A stretch of DNA of 64,000 bases from Kroppenstedtia eburnea (GCF_013282215.1 NZ_CP048103.1:1860001-1924000); one strand, 5' to 3'; shown: positions 18,495 through 27,243, counted from the first letter of the stretch. A program made the numbers and translations. Notes: generated by a model from the sequence alone, not told the origin.

Positions 18495-18618
18495 ATAAAG
18501 GGGAGTAGCTTTAACAACAAAGTCGTCATTACGGGATGGACGGTCCCCGGCTTTGTTGGCGGCGCCCGGCGTTGTTGGTGAGACCTTTACCACTTATTTG
18601 TGGTGAAGGTCTTTTTAT
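18495..18618 (+). promoter_or_regulatory. yybP-ykoY (manganese) riboswitch with terminator
   Basis: AAAGGGGAGTAGC (18498-18510) is the signature start of the yybP-ykoY aptamer, followed by the paired AACAAAGTCG / CGGCTTTGTT segments and a GGCGCC-rich arm. An expression-platform terminator follows: AGACCTTTACCAC (18581-18593) pairs with GTGGTGAAGGTCT (18600-18612) and is followed by TTTTTA. The class senses Mn2+ and in Bacillus controls ykoY, a TerC-family gene like the one starting at 18645. Confidence 0.88.
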
Positions 18619-18644
18619 ATTCCAAAAAAGTGAGGTTGGATCAC

Positions 18645-19319
18645 ATGAACGACATCTTTTCATTGGATTTTTTGCAAGCACTGATCTCCATCGTCATCAT
18701 CGACTTGGTCCTGGCCGGGGACAATGCCATTGTGATCGGGTTGGCCGCCCGGAACCTCCGGAAAGAACATCAGAAGAAAGTGATTATAGGCGGAACCGTC
18801 GGAGCCATCATCATCCGGGCCGCAGCCACATTGGCAGTGGTTTGGTTGTTGAAGATTCCCGGCCTGCTGTTGGTTGGCGGGCTGATCCTGATCTGGATCG
18901 CCTTTAAACTTCTGATCGAAGAAAAAGGGCAGGAAGATGTGAAAGCCAGCAACCATGTATGGGGTGCCATCGGAACCATCATCGTGGCAGATGCCGTCAT
19001 GGGCTTGGATAACGTGCTGGCCGTTGCCGGCGCCGCCCACAGCAATCCGCTTCTCGTCATTCTCGGCCTGGTGATCAGCATTCCGATCGTCGTATGGGGC
19101 AGCACCATCATCTTGAAATGGATTGAGCGTTACCCTTTCATCATCTATATCGGCTCCGGTGTATTGGCCTGGACCGCCTCCAAAATGATCGTGGATGAGC
19201 CCTTCTTGAAGGACTTTTTCGCAGAACAACCCTTTTTGAAATGGGCCCTGATTGCAGTCATCGTCGTTGGGGTGATCACTCTCGGACGCTTCGCCAAAAA
19301 GAAAGCGGCCCACCATTGA
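18645..19319 (+). CDS. TerC-family integral membrane protein (YkoY/YjbE-like, manganese handling)
   Basis: 224 residues with about seven membrane helices and the family's two acidic metal motifs: DLVLAGDNAIVIGLA (about 20-34) and VADAVMGLDNVLAVAGAA (about 118-135). TerC proteins, including YkoY and YceF of Bacillus, export Mn2+ or help metalate secreted enzymes. The riboswitch in the leader supports the manganese link. Start ATG 18645 after GAGGTTGGATCAC. Confidence 0.93.
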   Translation: MNDIFSLDFLQALISIVIIDLVLAGDNAIVIGLAARNLRKEHQKKVIIGGTVGAIIIRAAATLAVVWLLKIPGLLLVGGLILIWIAFKLLIEEKGQEDVKASNHVWGAIGTIIVADAVMGLDNVLAVAGAAHSNPLLVILGLVISIPIVVWGSTIILKWIERYPFIIYIGSGVLAWTASKMIVDEPFLKDFFAEQPFLKWALIAVIVVGVITLGRFAKKKAAHH

Positions 19320-19426
19320 CTGTAGCAGGAATCTTCGACCTTATCGGAAGATGGCTTGACAGTTTCATCTCTTCATGTAATCCTTTGATTATTGATCCGG
19401 AAGCTTAATACTGGATTCAGACACTG

Positions 19427-19460
19427 GGCACTTTCACATACTATGTGAAGTGCCTTTCTT
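19427..19460 (+). terminator. Intrinsic terminator downstream of the terC-family gene
   Basis: GGCACTTTCACATA / TATGTGAAGTGCC hairpin followed by TTTCTT. The remainder of 19320-19507 holds no gene. Confidence 0.8.
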
Positions 19461-19507
19461 ATGAGTGATGAACACCGTCAAAAACCATCCCCGAAGGAGA
19501 GATTCCT

Positions 19508-19975
19508 GTGAATCCCGTGCCAACGGAACGTTCTCGCACCATTAAAACCTCCCTGGTGTTGCCTCCGGATACCAACCACCTGGGTACGATCTTCGGAGGG
19601 ACCGTTTTGGCCTATCTCGATGAAGTGGCCGCGATCGCAGCCATGCGCCACTCCGGAGAGGCAGTGGTGACCGCTTCCTTTGATTCCGTCGATTTTCTGA
19701 CTCCGGTGAAGGAAGGGGATATTATGATTGTGGAAGCTTTTGTCACCTGGACCGGGCGCACTTCGATGGAGGTGTATGCCAAAGTGAGTTCAGAGAAATT
19801 CCCCAAAGGAGAAAAGAGATTGACAGCCACCTCTTTTATCACCATGGTGGCCGTGGATGAACACGGAAAGCCGAAGCCGGTCCCTCCGGTCCAACCCCAA
19901 ACGGAAGAGGAAAAACACCTCTACGAAACCGCCCCTCACAGGCAGCAACTGCGAAAGCAGGGAAAACAACCATAA
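19508..19975 (+). CDS. Acyl-CoA thioesterase, hotdog fold (YkhA-like)
   Basis: 155 residues. The hotdog motif HLGTIFGGTVLAYLDEVAAI with the catalytic Asp/Glu pair, and AVVTASFDSVDFLTPVKEGD, identify a YkhA/YciA-type hexameric thioesterase that hydrolyses acyl-CoAs in the cytosol. Start GTG 19508 with AAGGAGA 8 nt upstream. Single-gene unit, with a terminator directly after it. Confidence 0.93.
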   Translation: MNPVPTERSRTIKTSLVLPPDTNHLGTIFGGTVLAYLDEVAAIAAMRHSGEAVVTASFDSVDFLTPVKEGDIMIVEAFVTWTGRTSMEVYAKVSSEKFPKGEKRLTATSFITMVAVDEHGKPKPVPPVQPQTEEEKHLYETAPHRQQLRKQGKQP

Positions 19976-19982
19976 CAAGGAA

Positions 19983-20014
19983 TGAGAGCCGGCCTGCCCC
20001 GGCTCTCATTTTAA
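19983..20014 (+). terminator. Intrinsic terminator of the thioesterase gene
   Basis: TGAGAGCCGG / CCGGCTCTCA hairpin followed by TTTTAA. Confidence 0.88.
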
Positions 20015-20085
20015 TATAGGCATCCTGTCCGTGCCGCATGACCCCGCTCCCGAATAGGATGTTTACGAGCATCCCATCCCTTGTG

Positions 20086-21498
20086 ATGGTGAAAGAGGAG
20101 GCGGTACTAACGAAATCCGTCACCCTGAATCAATGTATCCAAATTATAGGCGGAACCTTGATGCGCGGGGATGGAAGTCGGATCCTCCGCGGGGCCAATC
20201 TGGGCAAGCCCCGCAGACTGGCAAAAAATCAGATCTACTTTTACTCCAAATCCCGTTCATGGGATAAACAGCTGGCCGGCCTGCAATCGACTCCCCCTGC
20301 CGCAGCGGTTCTTCCAGAAGGAATCTCCTGGTCTTCCATCCCGAAATCCGTAGCCATCGTACGGGTTTCTGATGTGAATCAAGCCATCTGGCGTTTGGCC
20401 AACTGGAACTGGAGACAAGTCCGCCCCCAGGTGGCAGCTGTCACCGGGAGCGCCGGCAAATCCACCACCACCTCCATGGTCACCTCCATCCTCAAACGTT
20501 CCAGGCGAGTGGTTCACACGCAGGGAAATCTGAATACCTTTACCTATCTTCCCTCGTACCTGTTGAGGTTGTCCCCCGGCGATGAATTTCTCATGCTGGA
20601 GATGGGGATGAAGTCCTTTAACAATATTGCCCGTCAATGCCGGGTCGTTCGTCCGGAAGTGGGGGCCGTGACCAATGTGGGGGAAGCACATGCCGGCCAA
20701 CTCGGGGGCGTCCATCGGGTGGTGAAGGCAAAACAGGAACTGATCGACGGCCTCCGCCCCGGTGCAACCCTGTACCTCAATGCCGACTGTCTTCGTTCCA
20801 AACAGCTCTCCACGCGCCGATTCCGGGGATCAGTCTATACCTTCGGAATTCGAAACCCCGCCGACATCCAGGGAAGTAATATTCAATACTCCACAAACGG
20901 GGTATCCTTCGACGTGATGACCGAGGGAAAAAGGGGCAGATTTTTCATTCCGACCTGGGGAGACCACAATGTCTTGAACGCCTTGGCCGCCATCGGCATC
21001 GCCAGAGCTTTGGGCATCGGTTTTCACCAGATCCGGGACGGCCTCGCCAAGGTGAAACTCCCTCGAATGCGCCTGCAAAGAATCCGGGGCAGCCACGGCC
21101 GCACACTGATCAATGATGCATGGAACGCCAATCCCTCCGCCATGAAAGCGGGACTCTCCGTTTTGAGATATCTGTCCTCCAAACGCCCCGGCATCGCCGT
21201 CTTGGGGGATATGATGGAGTTGGGGGGATATACCCGGGCCGGACACCGCGAAGTGGGCCGGTTTGCTGCCCGAATGAACCTGCACCAACTGATCACATAC
21301 GGACAAAATGCCCGGGAGATCGGGCGAACAGCCCTCGCCGCCGGTATGGACCCCCACCGCGTCCACCATTTTTCCAACAGAGGTGCTCTGCTTCGACACT
21401 TGCTCAGCACACCCGCCGGTTCTGTGATCTATTTCAAAGCCTCCCGAAAACAAAAATTTGAGAAAATCGTCAATTCCCTCGCACATGGGTCAAGGTGA
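20086..21498 (+). CDS. MurF-like Mur ligase (UDP-MurNAc-tripeptide:D-Ala-D-Ala ligase family), stand-alone
   Basis: About 470 residues with the Mur ligase layout: N-terminal MurF-type domain, ATP loop VTGSAGKSTTTSMV, acidic LMLEMGMKSFN, TNVGEAHAGQLG, central LPRMRLQRIRG and C-terminal NDAWNANPSAMKAGL and VLGDMMELGGYTRAGHR. These are MurF-type motifs, but the gene is far from a division/cell-wall cluster, so it may be a second MurF or act on another peptide precursor. The start is uncertain: the best Shine-Dalgarno, AGGAGG at 20096-20101, precedes an ACG (20110), not a normal start; ATG 20086 and ATG 20038 have poor signals. Confidence 0.87.
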   Translation: MVKEEAVLTKSVTLNQCIQIIGGTLMRGDGSRILRGANLGKPRRLAKNQIYFYSKSRSWDKQLAGLQSTPPAAAVLPEGISWSSIPKSVAIVRVSDVNQAIWRLANWNWRQVRPQVAAVTGSAGKSTTTSMVTSILKRSRRVVHTQGNLNTFTYLPSYLLRLSPGDEFLMLEMGMKSFNNIARQCRVVRPEVGAVTNVGEAHAGQLGGVHRVVKAKQELIDGLRPGATLYLNADCLRSKQLSTRRFRGSVYTFGIRNPADIQGSNIQYSTNGVSFDVMTEGKRGRFFIPTWGDHNVLNALAAIGIARALGIGFHQIRDGLAKVKLPRMRLQRIRGSHGRTLINDAWNANPSAMKAGLSVLRYLSSKRPGIAVLGDMMELGGYTRAGHREVGRFAARMNLHQLITYGQNAREIGRTALAAGMDPHRVHHFSNRGALLRHLLSTPAGSVIYFKASRKQKFEKIVNSLAHGSR

Positions 21499-21512
21499 CC
21501 CATGTGCATTTA
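21481..21512 (+). terminator. Terminator overlapping the MurF-like stop codon
   Basis: Perfect 12-bp arms GCACATGGGTCA / TGACCCATGTGC, loop AGG, then ATTTATT. The TGA stop codon forms the first bases of the right arm. Confidence 0.75.
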
Positions 21513-21560
21513 TTATCCGGGGAACTCCGGAATACAATAACGAAGGCCGCGGGGCCTCCG

Positions 21561-22295
21561 TCAAGATCCTTGTTTCACCCAGTTGTACAATGAAAATTCC
21601 TCTGCTTTCTCCCCTTCTCTCCGGGTGGGATCCGACTGATACAAGATGCCGGATTGCCGGAACTTGCGGGAGTATTCCACCGCCTCTTCAGGCGTCTGAA
21701 TCCCGTTTCGTTGCCATTCAAGCAGGATCCGGTCGATATAGCGGCAACTCAGTTTCCCACAGAACACCGCCTCCCTGAGAGCAGCGACAATCAGGGATTC
21801 CGGATGACCATCCTCATCCAACCATTGGGTCAGTGTCTCACATTCCATCGGAGAGAGGGGGCGGCCGAATTCCCGTTCAAAAAGCTGGAACAAGTTATCA
21901 TAAGCCTCTTCCACTGTATCATCCGGTTGGATCGACTCCCGATCCAGATAGGAAGCCGCCAGCTGTTGCAACAGGGGAGCGCTGGAGTATTGTTCTGAAC
22001 GGAGCCCTCCGTCATCCACCGTTTCCTCGATGGAAAGAAACCCTTTTCTCACCAGGACCTGTAACCACTGCACAATTCGATCCCCTTTGACACTCATCCG
22101 CTCCTCCAGCTGACTGACCGTGGGAAAAGTAATACCTTCCTTTTCATTGAACAGGAGAATATGTAATAGGAGCATCACTTGCCCTTCATTCAGCCCCAAA
22201 CGTTTGTACTCTGTGAACAGCAAGACCGGAAAGGAGATGGATCCCTGCTGCAGGACATCAACCAAAGCGGAGTGTGGCGAGATCTTTCGGTCCAT
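21561..22295 (-). CDS. dnaD: DnaD-family replication initiation protein
   Basis: 244 residues: N-terminal winged helix (about 15-100, LNEGQVMLLLHILLFNEKEG ... ERMSVKGDRIVQWLQVLVRKG) and C-terminal DnaD/DnaB-2 domain (NLFQLFEREFGRPLSPMECE ... KLSCRYIDRILLEWQRNGI), including the YIDRIL...W motif that binds DNA. DnaD helps load the DnaC helicase at oriC and at PriA forks. As in Bacillus it follows asnS on the same strand. Start ATG 22295; the longer open frame upstream has no signal and resembles non-coding sequence. Confidence 0.93.
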   Translation of the reverse strand: MDRKISPHSALVDVLQQGSISFPVLLFTEYKRLGLNEGQVMLLLHILLFNEKEGITFPTVSQLEERMSVKGDRIVQWLQVLVRKGFLSIEETVDDGGLRSEQYSSAPLLQQLAASYLDRESIQPDDTVEEAYDNLFQLFEREFGRPLSPMECETLTQWLDEDGHPESLIVAALREAVFCGKLSCRYIDRILLEWQRNGIQTPEEAVEYSRKFRQSGILYQSDPTRREGEKAEEFSLYNWVKQGS

Positions 22296-22354
22296 CCTCT
22301 TCACCTCACCCTCTACTATAGCAATTGAAAAAAAGGAAAAACAGACTTGAAAAC

Positions 22355-22388
22355 AAAAAGAGCACCGGTTATGTACCGATGCTCTTTT
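22355..22388 (-). terminator. Intrinsic terminator of asnS
   Basis: AAAAAGAGCACCGG / CCGATGCTCTTTT hairpin (one bulge). It separates asnS from dnaD, which must then have its own promoter or readthrough. Confidence 0.75.
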
Positions 22389-22408
22389 CAGGGAGTACCG
22401 CCTGTACT

Positions 22409-23698
22409 TTACGGATACAGTCGATTCAGCATCCGGGGGAAGGGGATCGTCTCCCGGACGTGATCCAGACCGCAAATCCAGGCCACCGTCCGTTCCAGAC
22501 CCAATCCGAATCCCGAATGAGGCACCGTCCCGTACTTCCTGAGATCCATATACCAGGCATAGTCTTCCCGGGACAATTGATGTTGTTGGAACCGCTCATC
22601 CAAGAGAGCCGGATCATCGATCCGCTGGCTCCCGCCGATGATCTCTCCGTAACCTTCCGGAGCGATCAGATCCGCACAGAGGGCCACCTCAGGGCGGGAA
22701 GGGTCCGGTTTCATATAGAAAGCTTTGATCTCTGTCGGATAGTGTGTGATAAAGACCGGTCGGTCAAAGCTCTCCGCAATCTTCGTCTCATGGGGGGCAC
22801 CAAAATCCTCTCCCCAGGTGAATTCCATCCCCTCGCGGTTCAAAAGCTCCACCGCTTCATCATAGGTGATGCGGGGGAAAGGTCCCTGCACCTTCTCCAG
22901 GGATGCCGGATCCCTGCCGAGGATCTCCAACTCCTCCCGGCAATTTTCCAAGACATACCGAACCAGATGGGTCAGCATGTTTTCCTGAATCACCAGATTC
23001 TCCTCATGATCCACAAAAGCCATCTCCGGTTCGATCATCCAGAACTCGATCAGATGGCGCCGGGTTTTCGACTTTTCCGCGCGGAAAGCGGGCCCGAAGG
23101 AATAGACCCTGCCCAGGGCCATCGCCGCAGCCTCCATATACAGCTGTCCGCTCTGGGTAAGGTAAGCATCTTCATCAAAATATTTGGTGTGAAAGAGATT
23201 GGTCGTTCCTTCGCAGGAAGACGGAGTCAGCACCGGCGGATCCACCAGGGTGAAGCCTTGTCCGTCCAGCCAGCCCCGAACCGCCTGAACGATCTTGGAC
23301 CGGATGCGAAGAATCGCCCGCTGGCGCGGCGAACGGATCCACAGATGACGATGATCCATTAAAAATTCCACTCCATGCTCCTTCAGCGCGATCGGATACT
23401 CCTGTGCCTGCTGGATCACCTCAATGGAGGTCACATCCATTTCATAGCCGCTGGGGGCCCGCTTATCGGCACGGATCGTCCCTTCCACATAAAGTGAGCT
23501 CTCTTGAGTCAGCTCCACCGCCGCTTCCCAGACCTCAGGAGAGACTTTGCTTTTAACCAATACACCCTGAATGAACCCGGTTCCATCCCGCAGTTGCAGA
23601 AATTGGATTTTACCACTGGATCGTTTATTGTAAAGCCATGCGCCCAGGCGGACTTGTTCCCCGACATGGGCGGAAACATTACCTATGGTGGTAAGCAC
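22409..23698 (-). CDS. asnS: Asparaginyl-tRNA synthetase
   Basis: 429 residues: N-terminal OB anticodon-binding domain (1-110, [20 protein letters not shown]) and class II catalytic core with motif 1 ([20 protein letters not shown]), motif 2 ([20 protein letters not shown]) and motif 3 ([20 protein letters not shown]). The ending [16 protein letters not shown] is typical of AsnRS. Charges tRNA-Asn. The start is GTG 23698 (GGAGG 7 nt upstream); the TTG at 23704 is only 2 nt from the same signal. Promoter at 23732-23761; no T-box leader is present. Confidence 0.97.
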   Translation of the reverse strand: MLTTIGNVSAHVGEQVRLGAWLYNKRSSGKIQFLQLRDGTGFIQGVLVKSKVSPEVWEAAVELTQESSLYVEGTIRADKRAPSGYEMDVTSIEVIQQAQEYPIALKEHGVEFLMDHRHLWIRSPRQRAILRIRSKIVQAVRGWLDGQGFTLVDPPVLTPSSCEGTTNLFHTKYFDEDAYLTQSGQLYMEAAAMALGRVYSFGPAFRAEKSKTRRHLIEFWMIEPEMAFVDHEENLVIQENMLTHLVRYVLENCREELEILGRDPASLEKVQGPFPRITYDEAVELLNREGMEFTWGEDFGAPHETKIAESFDRPVFITHYPTEIKAFYMKPDPSRPEVALCADLIAPEGYGEIIGGSQRIDDPALLDERFQQHQLSREDYAWYMDLRKYGTVPHSGFGLGLERTVAWICGLDHVRETIPFPRMLNRLYP

Positions 23699-23731
23699 GT
23701 TCAAACCTCCATCCCGATTTTGACCTGTCCA

Positions 23732-23761
23732 TTATACCCTTGGCCCCAAATAGGAGTCAAC
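23732..23761 (-). promoter_or_regulatory. Sigma-A promoter of asnS
   Basis: Minus strand TTGACT (23756-23761), 18-bp spacer, perfect TATAAT (23732-23737). A further TATAAT at 23785-23790 on the plus strand may serve the capA-like gene, with no clear -35. Confidence 0.8.
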
Positions 23762-23816
23762 GCGTCGGGAAAAGCCCATTCAGGTATAATAAAGAGACCA
23801 ATCCAAAGAGAAATGG

Positions 23817-25028
23817 ATGTGTTCCTCCATGACACGACGGTTTCCCCTCCCGACCCTCTTTCTTCTCTTGGCGGTCTGCCTCGGCTGTACAGCGGAAGCC
23901 CCTCCGCCCATCACCCCAAAAACCGAAGCGGCAACGGCCCAACCTTCCCCGGACCCGTCCTCCTCTCTGCGATTGGCCGTTGTCGGGGATATCATGATGC
24001 ATGACACCCAGATCCGCTCCGGGAAAACCGCCTCCGGCACTTACAATTACGATGCATTTTTTCAGGAGATTCAGCCCTGGTTGGCCCAGGCCGATCTGGC
24101 GGTGGGCAACCTGGAGACCACCTTGCCGGGCAATGGGAAACCCTGGTCCGGTTATCCCATGTTCCGCTCCCCGGACGCCCTCGGTGACTCCTTGAAAAAG
24201 GCGGGTTTTGATCTCCTGTCCACCGCCAATAATCACACGATGGACGCCGGTGAGTCAGGAGTGGTTCGCACCCACCGGAAACTGACGGAACTGGGGATCC
24301 AACCGATTGGAACCTCTCCGGGACCCGAGCCACAGAAGCCCCTTCTCATCGAAAAAAACGGGATCACCCTCTCTTTTTCCGCCTACACCTACGGAACCAA
24401 CGGAATTCCCCTCCCTGCCGGGAAGGATTACTTGGTGAATCTGATCGATGAAAACCGGATCCTGAAAGAGATTCGCGAAAGCCGGGAACGGGGTGCCGAC
24501 ATTGTCGTGGTCATGCTCCATTTTGGGCAGGAATACCAGCGGCAGCCCAATGGGGAGCAGAAACGGCTCGTCAAGAAGCTGTTGACGGGAGGAGCCGATG
24601 TCGTCCTGGGAGGACACCCCCATGTGTTGCAACCCATGGAACGCCGAAAAGCAGAGGGGAAAGAAAAATTTGTGATCTATTCCCTCGGCAACTTTGTCTC
24701 CGATCAACTGAAGACCTACACCAATGACGGGATCATTCTCTACTTGGATCTGCACCGGACAAGTCCTGACCACCCTGTTCAACTGCAACAAGTCTCCTAC
24801 CTGCCCACCTACGTTCACAAATACAGGCAGGGCGGCGTGAGGAAATTCACCGTCATCCCCATCGAAGGAAAGGGAAAATGGACAGGCCCCACCTACCCTG
24901 GACTGTCGGAACAGACCTTGAAACGCACATGGAGGGACACCACCACCCTGATGGAATCCCTTGACAGTTTCCCGGTCTTCTCCCCGCCCTCCGAGAAAAC
25001 AACGAGTCAAATTCCTCCGTCATCCTGA
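23817..25028 (+). CDS. CapA/PgsA-family lipoprotein (poly-gamma-glutamate synthesis-type metallophosphatase fold)
   Basis: 403 residues. Lipoprotein signal (LLLAVCLGC, lipobox CLGC), a Pro-rich linker, then the CapA domain with AVVGDIMMHD, AVGNLETTLPG, STANNHTMDAG, MLHFGQEYQRQPN and VLGGHPHVLQPME, the metal-binding motifs of calcineurin-like CapA proteins. In capsule producers CapA/PgsA helps polyglutamate export; here no pgsBC genes are near, so the role is open. Start ATG 23817; an ATG four codons later is possible and neither has a strong signal. Confidence 0.9.
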   Translation: MCSSMTRRFPLPTLFLLLAVCLGCTAEAPPPITPKTEAATAQPSPDPSSSLRLAVVGDIMMHDTQIRSGKTASGTYNYDAFFQEIQPWLAQADLAVGNLETTLPGNGKPWSGYPMFRSPDALGDSLKKAGFDLLSTANNHTMDAGESGVVRTHRKLTELGIQPIGTSPGPEPQKPLLIEKNGITLSFSAYTYGTNGIPLPAGKDYLVNLIDENRILKEIRESRERGADIVVVMLHFGQEYQRQPNGEQKRLVKKLLTGGADVVLGGHPHVLQPMERRKAEGKEKFVIYSLGNFVSDQLKTYTNDGIILYLDLHRTSPDHPVQLQQVSYLPTYVHKYRQGGVRKFTVIPIEGKGKWTGPTYPGLSEQTLKRTWRDTTTLMESLDSFPVFSPPSEKTTSQIPPSS

Positions 25029-25035
25029 CTTTTCG

Positions 25036-25062
25036 CCCGGCTCCGAAAGCCGGGTGTTTTTC
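25036..25062 (+). terminator. Intrinsic terminator of the CapA-family gene
   Basis: CCCGGCT / AGCCGGG hairpin followed by TGTTTTT. Confidence 0.8.
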
Positions 25063-25071
25063 CTCACTTAG

Positions 25072-25096
25072 TTTGTGTTACAAACTGATCTGCGGT
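25072..25096. repeat. Short repeat GTTTG-n-CAAACTGATCTGCGG, copy 1
   Basis: A small hairpin (GTTTG/CAAAC) followed by TGATCTGCGG; the same arrangement occurs at 26300-26325, on the other side of the acetyltransferase gene. Confidence 0.4.
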
Positions 25097-25149
25097 GATC
25101 CGGTTCAACGAAACCTCAAATTTACCACCGGCAACCTCATCCCTAAATC

Positions 25150-25183
25150 CAAAAAAAGCCACTTCGCTTCATGCGAAGTGGCT
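25150..25183 (-). terminator. Intrinsic terminator of the tandem GNAT gene
   Basis: AGCCACTTCGC / GCGAAGTGGCT hairpin followed on the minus strand by seven T. Confidence 0.9.
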
Positions 25184-25190
25184 GACCCCT

Positions 25191-26138
25191 TTATCGCAGA
25201 ACCAGGCTGTACTCGTACCTTTTTGCAAATCGGATATAACCTGCCCGCCTGAAAGCCCGGGCCATGGGTGAATTCTCCACATCGGTGTCCGCCCGAATCG
25301 CATCGGCTCCGCCTCGATGGAGAATGACCGTCCCCTGATTGAGAAGGGTATCGATATAGCCGCGGCCTCGTTGTTCCGGTACAACTCCGATATAGCCGAT
25401 CACCGGGTACGTTGGATTTTGGGCGGGCATCACCAGTCCGATCAGCTCGCCGTCTTTCCCATAGGCCAGTTGCCACCAGGATGGATCATAAGTCATGTGT
25501 TGCATGTCCGTATACATGAGGCGTGCTTGTGTCCAGGCTCCCTCTTGTTGCCGTTCATCCCGAATACGGCGATCCAGCGTTTGTTCGGAAACCCGCATGA
25601 TCGCCTCGATGAAGGCGGCTTCGCCCACCTCGGGCAAGGGACGGAAATGTAATTTTACCGTACCGGGCAACCCACTTTTTTCACCCTGCCACTCAAACCG
25701 ATCCGTCACCCGTTCCACTCTGAAACCAATATGATCCAGCAACTTCATCCGCTCTTGTGGAAATCGCTGCCATTGGGGAGACATGGGGGGAGTATCCACC
25801 ACATACCCGATCTGATCGGCACCAAGTTCCCTCATCAAAGGCAATGTTTCCTGCAACAGTTGTGCACCGATGGAAAGATACTGTTCCTGTTCCCAAGGTA
25901 AATCCAACAGGACCGGTGCATGAGGCTTGCCCGATTTGGGAAGCGTCCAGTAGGCGATGCGCCCCACCCATCGATTCCCCTGGACGGCCACAAAGCACCA
26001 CTCCCGATGGATCGAACCCTGTTTCATCATCTGTTCCACATACTGCGTTACATCATCGATTCGCTTTGGATCCGTCCCTGTGGCTGCAAATTCGCCGATT
26101 TCATCCCGTCGGATGGGGCGAACCGAGATCTTCGTCAT
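25191..26138 (-). CDS. GNAT-family N-acetyltransferase (tandem GNAT)
   Basis: 315 residues, twice the size of a single GNAT. The C-terminal half has the acetyl-CoA loop VIGYIGVVPEQRGRGYIDTL and the late strand AIRADTDVENSPMARAFRRAGYIR, an active GNAT signature. The N-terminal half (RPIRRDEIGEFAATG ... WCFVAVQGNRWVGRIAYW) looks like a second, degenerate GNAT copy. Substrate unknown. Start ATG 26138 after AGGGAGATGG. Confidence 0.85.
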   Translation of the reverse strand: MTKISVRPIRRDEIGEFAATGTDPKRIDDVTQYVEQMMKQGSIHREWCFVAVQGNRWVGRIAYWTLPKSGKPHAPVLLDLPWEQEQYLSIGAQLLQETLPLMRELGADQIGYVVDTPPMSPQWQRFPQERMKLLDHIGFRVERVTDRFEWQGEKSGLPGTVKLHFRPLPEVGEAAFIEAIMRVSEQTLDRRIRDERQQEGAWTQARLMYTDMQHMTYDPSWWQLAYGKDGELIGLVMPAQNPTYPVIGYIGVVPEQRGRGYIDTLLNQGTVILHRGGADAIRADTDVENSPMARAFRRAGYIRFAKRYEYSLVLR

Positions 26139-26299
26139 CCATCTCCCTCTCTCTTTTGCATAGTTGTCGAGCCGGAATCACAAACAACATCACGGTTCAC
26201 CCCCTTCCCCTTTTCGATAAACAAAAAATAGTTCAAAATGAGTGGAGAGTCAACAGGGAAAGCGGTTCTCAGCCGAAAAGAGGCGATGATTTCAGATCG

Positions 26300-26325
26300 G
26301 GTTTGCAAAGCAAACTGATCTGCGG
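26300..26325. repeat. Short repeat GTTTG-n-CAAACTGATCTGCGG, copy 2
   Basis: GTTTGCAAAGCAAACTGATC then TGCGG; shares CAAACTGATCTGCGG with 25082-25096. Confidence 0.4.
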
Positions 26326-26337
26326 ATATAAGGACAC

Positions 26338-26363
26338 AAAAAAGCCCGGTCCATTGCCGGGCT
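26338..26363 (-). terminator. Intrinsic terminator (minus strand)
   Basis: AGCCCGG / CCGGGCT hairpin followed by a T-run on the minus strand. It ends the region downstream of the azoreductase gene and isolates the GNAT gene. Confidence 0.8.
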
Positions 26364-26369
26364 ACGAGC

Positions 26370-26600
26370 TATTTCCAGTCGGTGAACCGGAACTGTGTCA
26401 TATGGGACAATCCCTCAAATCCCCGTTCAAATTTGCCGCGCCCAGATCATCTTCCACTCAAGCCTCCCATTGTTCATCGCAGGCACCACTGCGATCGGGG
26501 TTCCCGTTTTTGCCTGAGAGATGATCGGCGGCTGGGGTCATCCAACAAACAACTGATGAAAAGAGCGGGGACTCTGGAGGCTCAAATCAAGTCAAATCAA
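26370..26600 (-). pseudogene. Relic region: glycine-riboswitch-like fragment and gene tail
   Basis: On the minus strand, CGCCGATC followed by ATCTCTCAGGCAAAA (26507-26521) matches the most conserved part of glycine riboswitch aptamers, but the stems between CGCCGA and CTCTCAGG appear deleted. Further down, a frame ending FERGFEGLSHMTQFRFTDWK then stop (about 26383) looks like the C-terminus of a lost protein, and the terminator at 26338-26363 follows. Together they suggest an internally deleted riboswitch-controlled gene. The rest of 26139-26616 has no intact gene. Confidence 0.3.
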
Positions 26601-26616
26601 GACCTTTGCCTGGTGA

Positions 26617-27243
26617 TCAAAACCTTCTTGCCGCCTGAACCGCTTGTTGGATCCCGTCCTCAATGAGCTTCTCCCGCTGGTCGGGAAATTGGTTGTGTCC
26701 CTCCACAATCACCGTTGTGATATCGGTGATCCCGAACAGCTGCAAATTTTTCAGGACAAAGTTGACCGCCATTTCAGAGGAAGCGGCCTCCCCTTCGGAA
26801 TAGATGCCGCCTCTGGCATTTAACAAGGCCACTTTTTTATCGGGCACCAGGCCGACGGAGCCTTCCGGCGTATAACGGAAGGTCTTGCCTGCACGATTCA
26901 GATAATCGATGTAGGTGTGAAGTACAGCGGGCACAGTCAGATTCCAAAGGGGAAATGCCATCACCACTTTGTCCGCCGCCAAAAACTGTTCCAAATGTTG
27001 ATCCACAATATCGATGACTTCCTTTTCTTGGGGAGTCAGCTCCATTCCCTGGCGGGATTTGAATATTCCATTGATCATGCCGGCATCCATATAGGGCAAC
27101 GGTACTCCATACAAATCCAACTCCACCACCTGATCTTCAGGGTGGGATTCTTGATAACTTTGCAAGAAGGCCTCATACAACCGTACAGTCACCGATTGAT
27201 CCGTGGGACGATTGTTTGCTTTGACAAATAATGTTGTGGTCAT
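26617..27243 (-). CDS. azoR: FMN-dependent NADH-azoreductase (AzoR-type)
   Basis: 208 residues, flavodoxin-like fold: [20 protein letters not shown] at the start, FMN-binding [30 protein letters not shown] in the middle, and [13 protein letters not shown] near 140. These are the flavin and dimer motifs of the AzoR/AcpD family, which reduce quinones and azo compounds and protect against thiol stress. Start ATG 27243 after GGAGGG with a 9-nt gap. 27244-27481 upstream holds no gene. Confidence 0.93.
   Translation of the reverse strand: MTTTLFVKANNRPTDQSVTVRLYEAFLQSYQESHPEDQVVELDLYGVPLPYMDAGMINGIFKSRQGMELTPQEKEVIDIVDQHLEQFLAADKVVMAFPLWNLTVPAVLHTYIDYLNRAGKTFRYTPEGSVGLVPDKKVALLNARGGIYSEGEAASSEMAVNFVLKNLQLFGITDITTVIVEGHNQFPDQREKLIEDGIQQAVQAARRF

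Noticed and set aside
23700-23816. T-box leader before asnS.
   Set aside because: Promoter and start are too close for a T-box, and no AGGGTGGNACCGCG-like motif is present.
26382-26457. Possible 19-residue peptide on the minus strand (GTG, MEDDLGAANLNGDLRDCPI) with GGGAGG five bases upstream.
   Set aside because: Too short, and the same DNA reads as a better protein tail in another frame; more likely chance within a relic.
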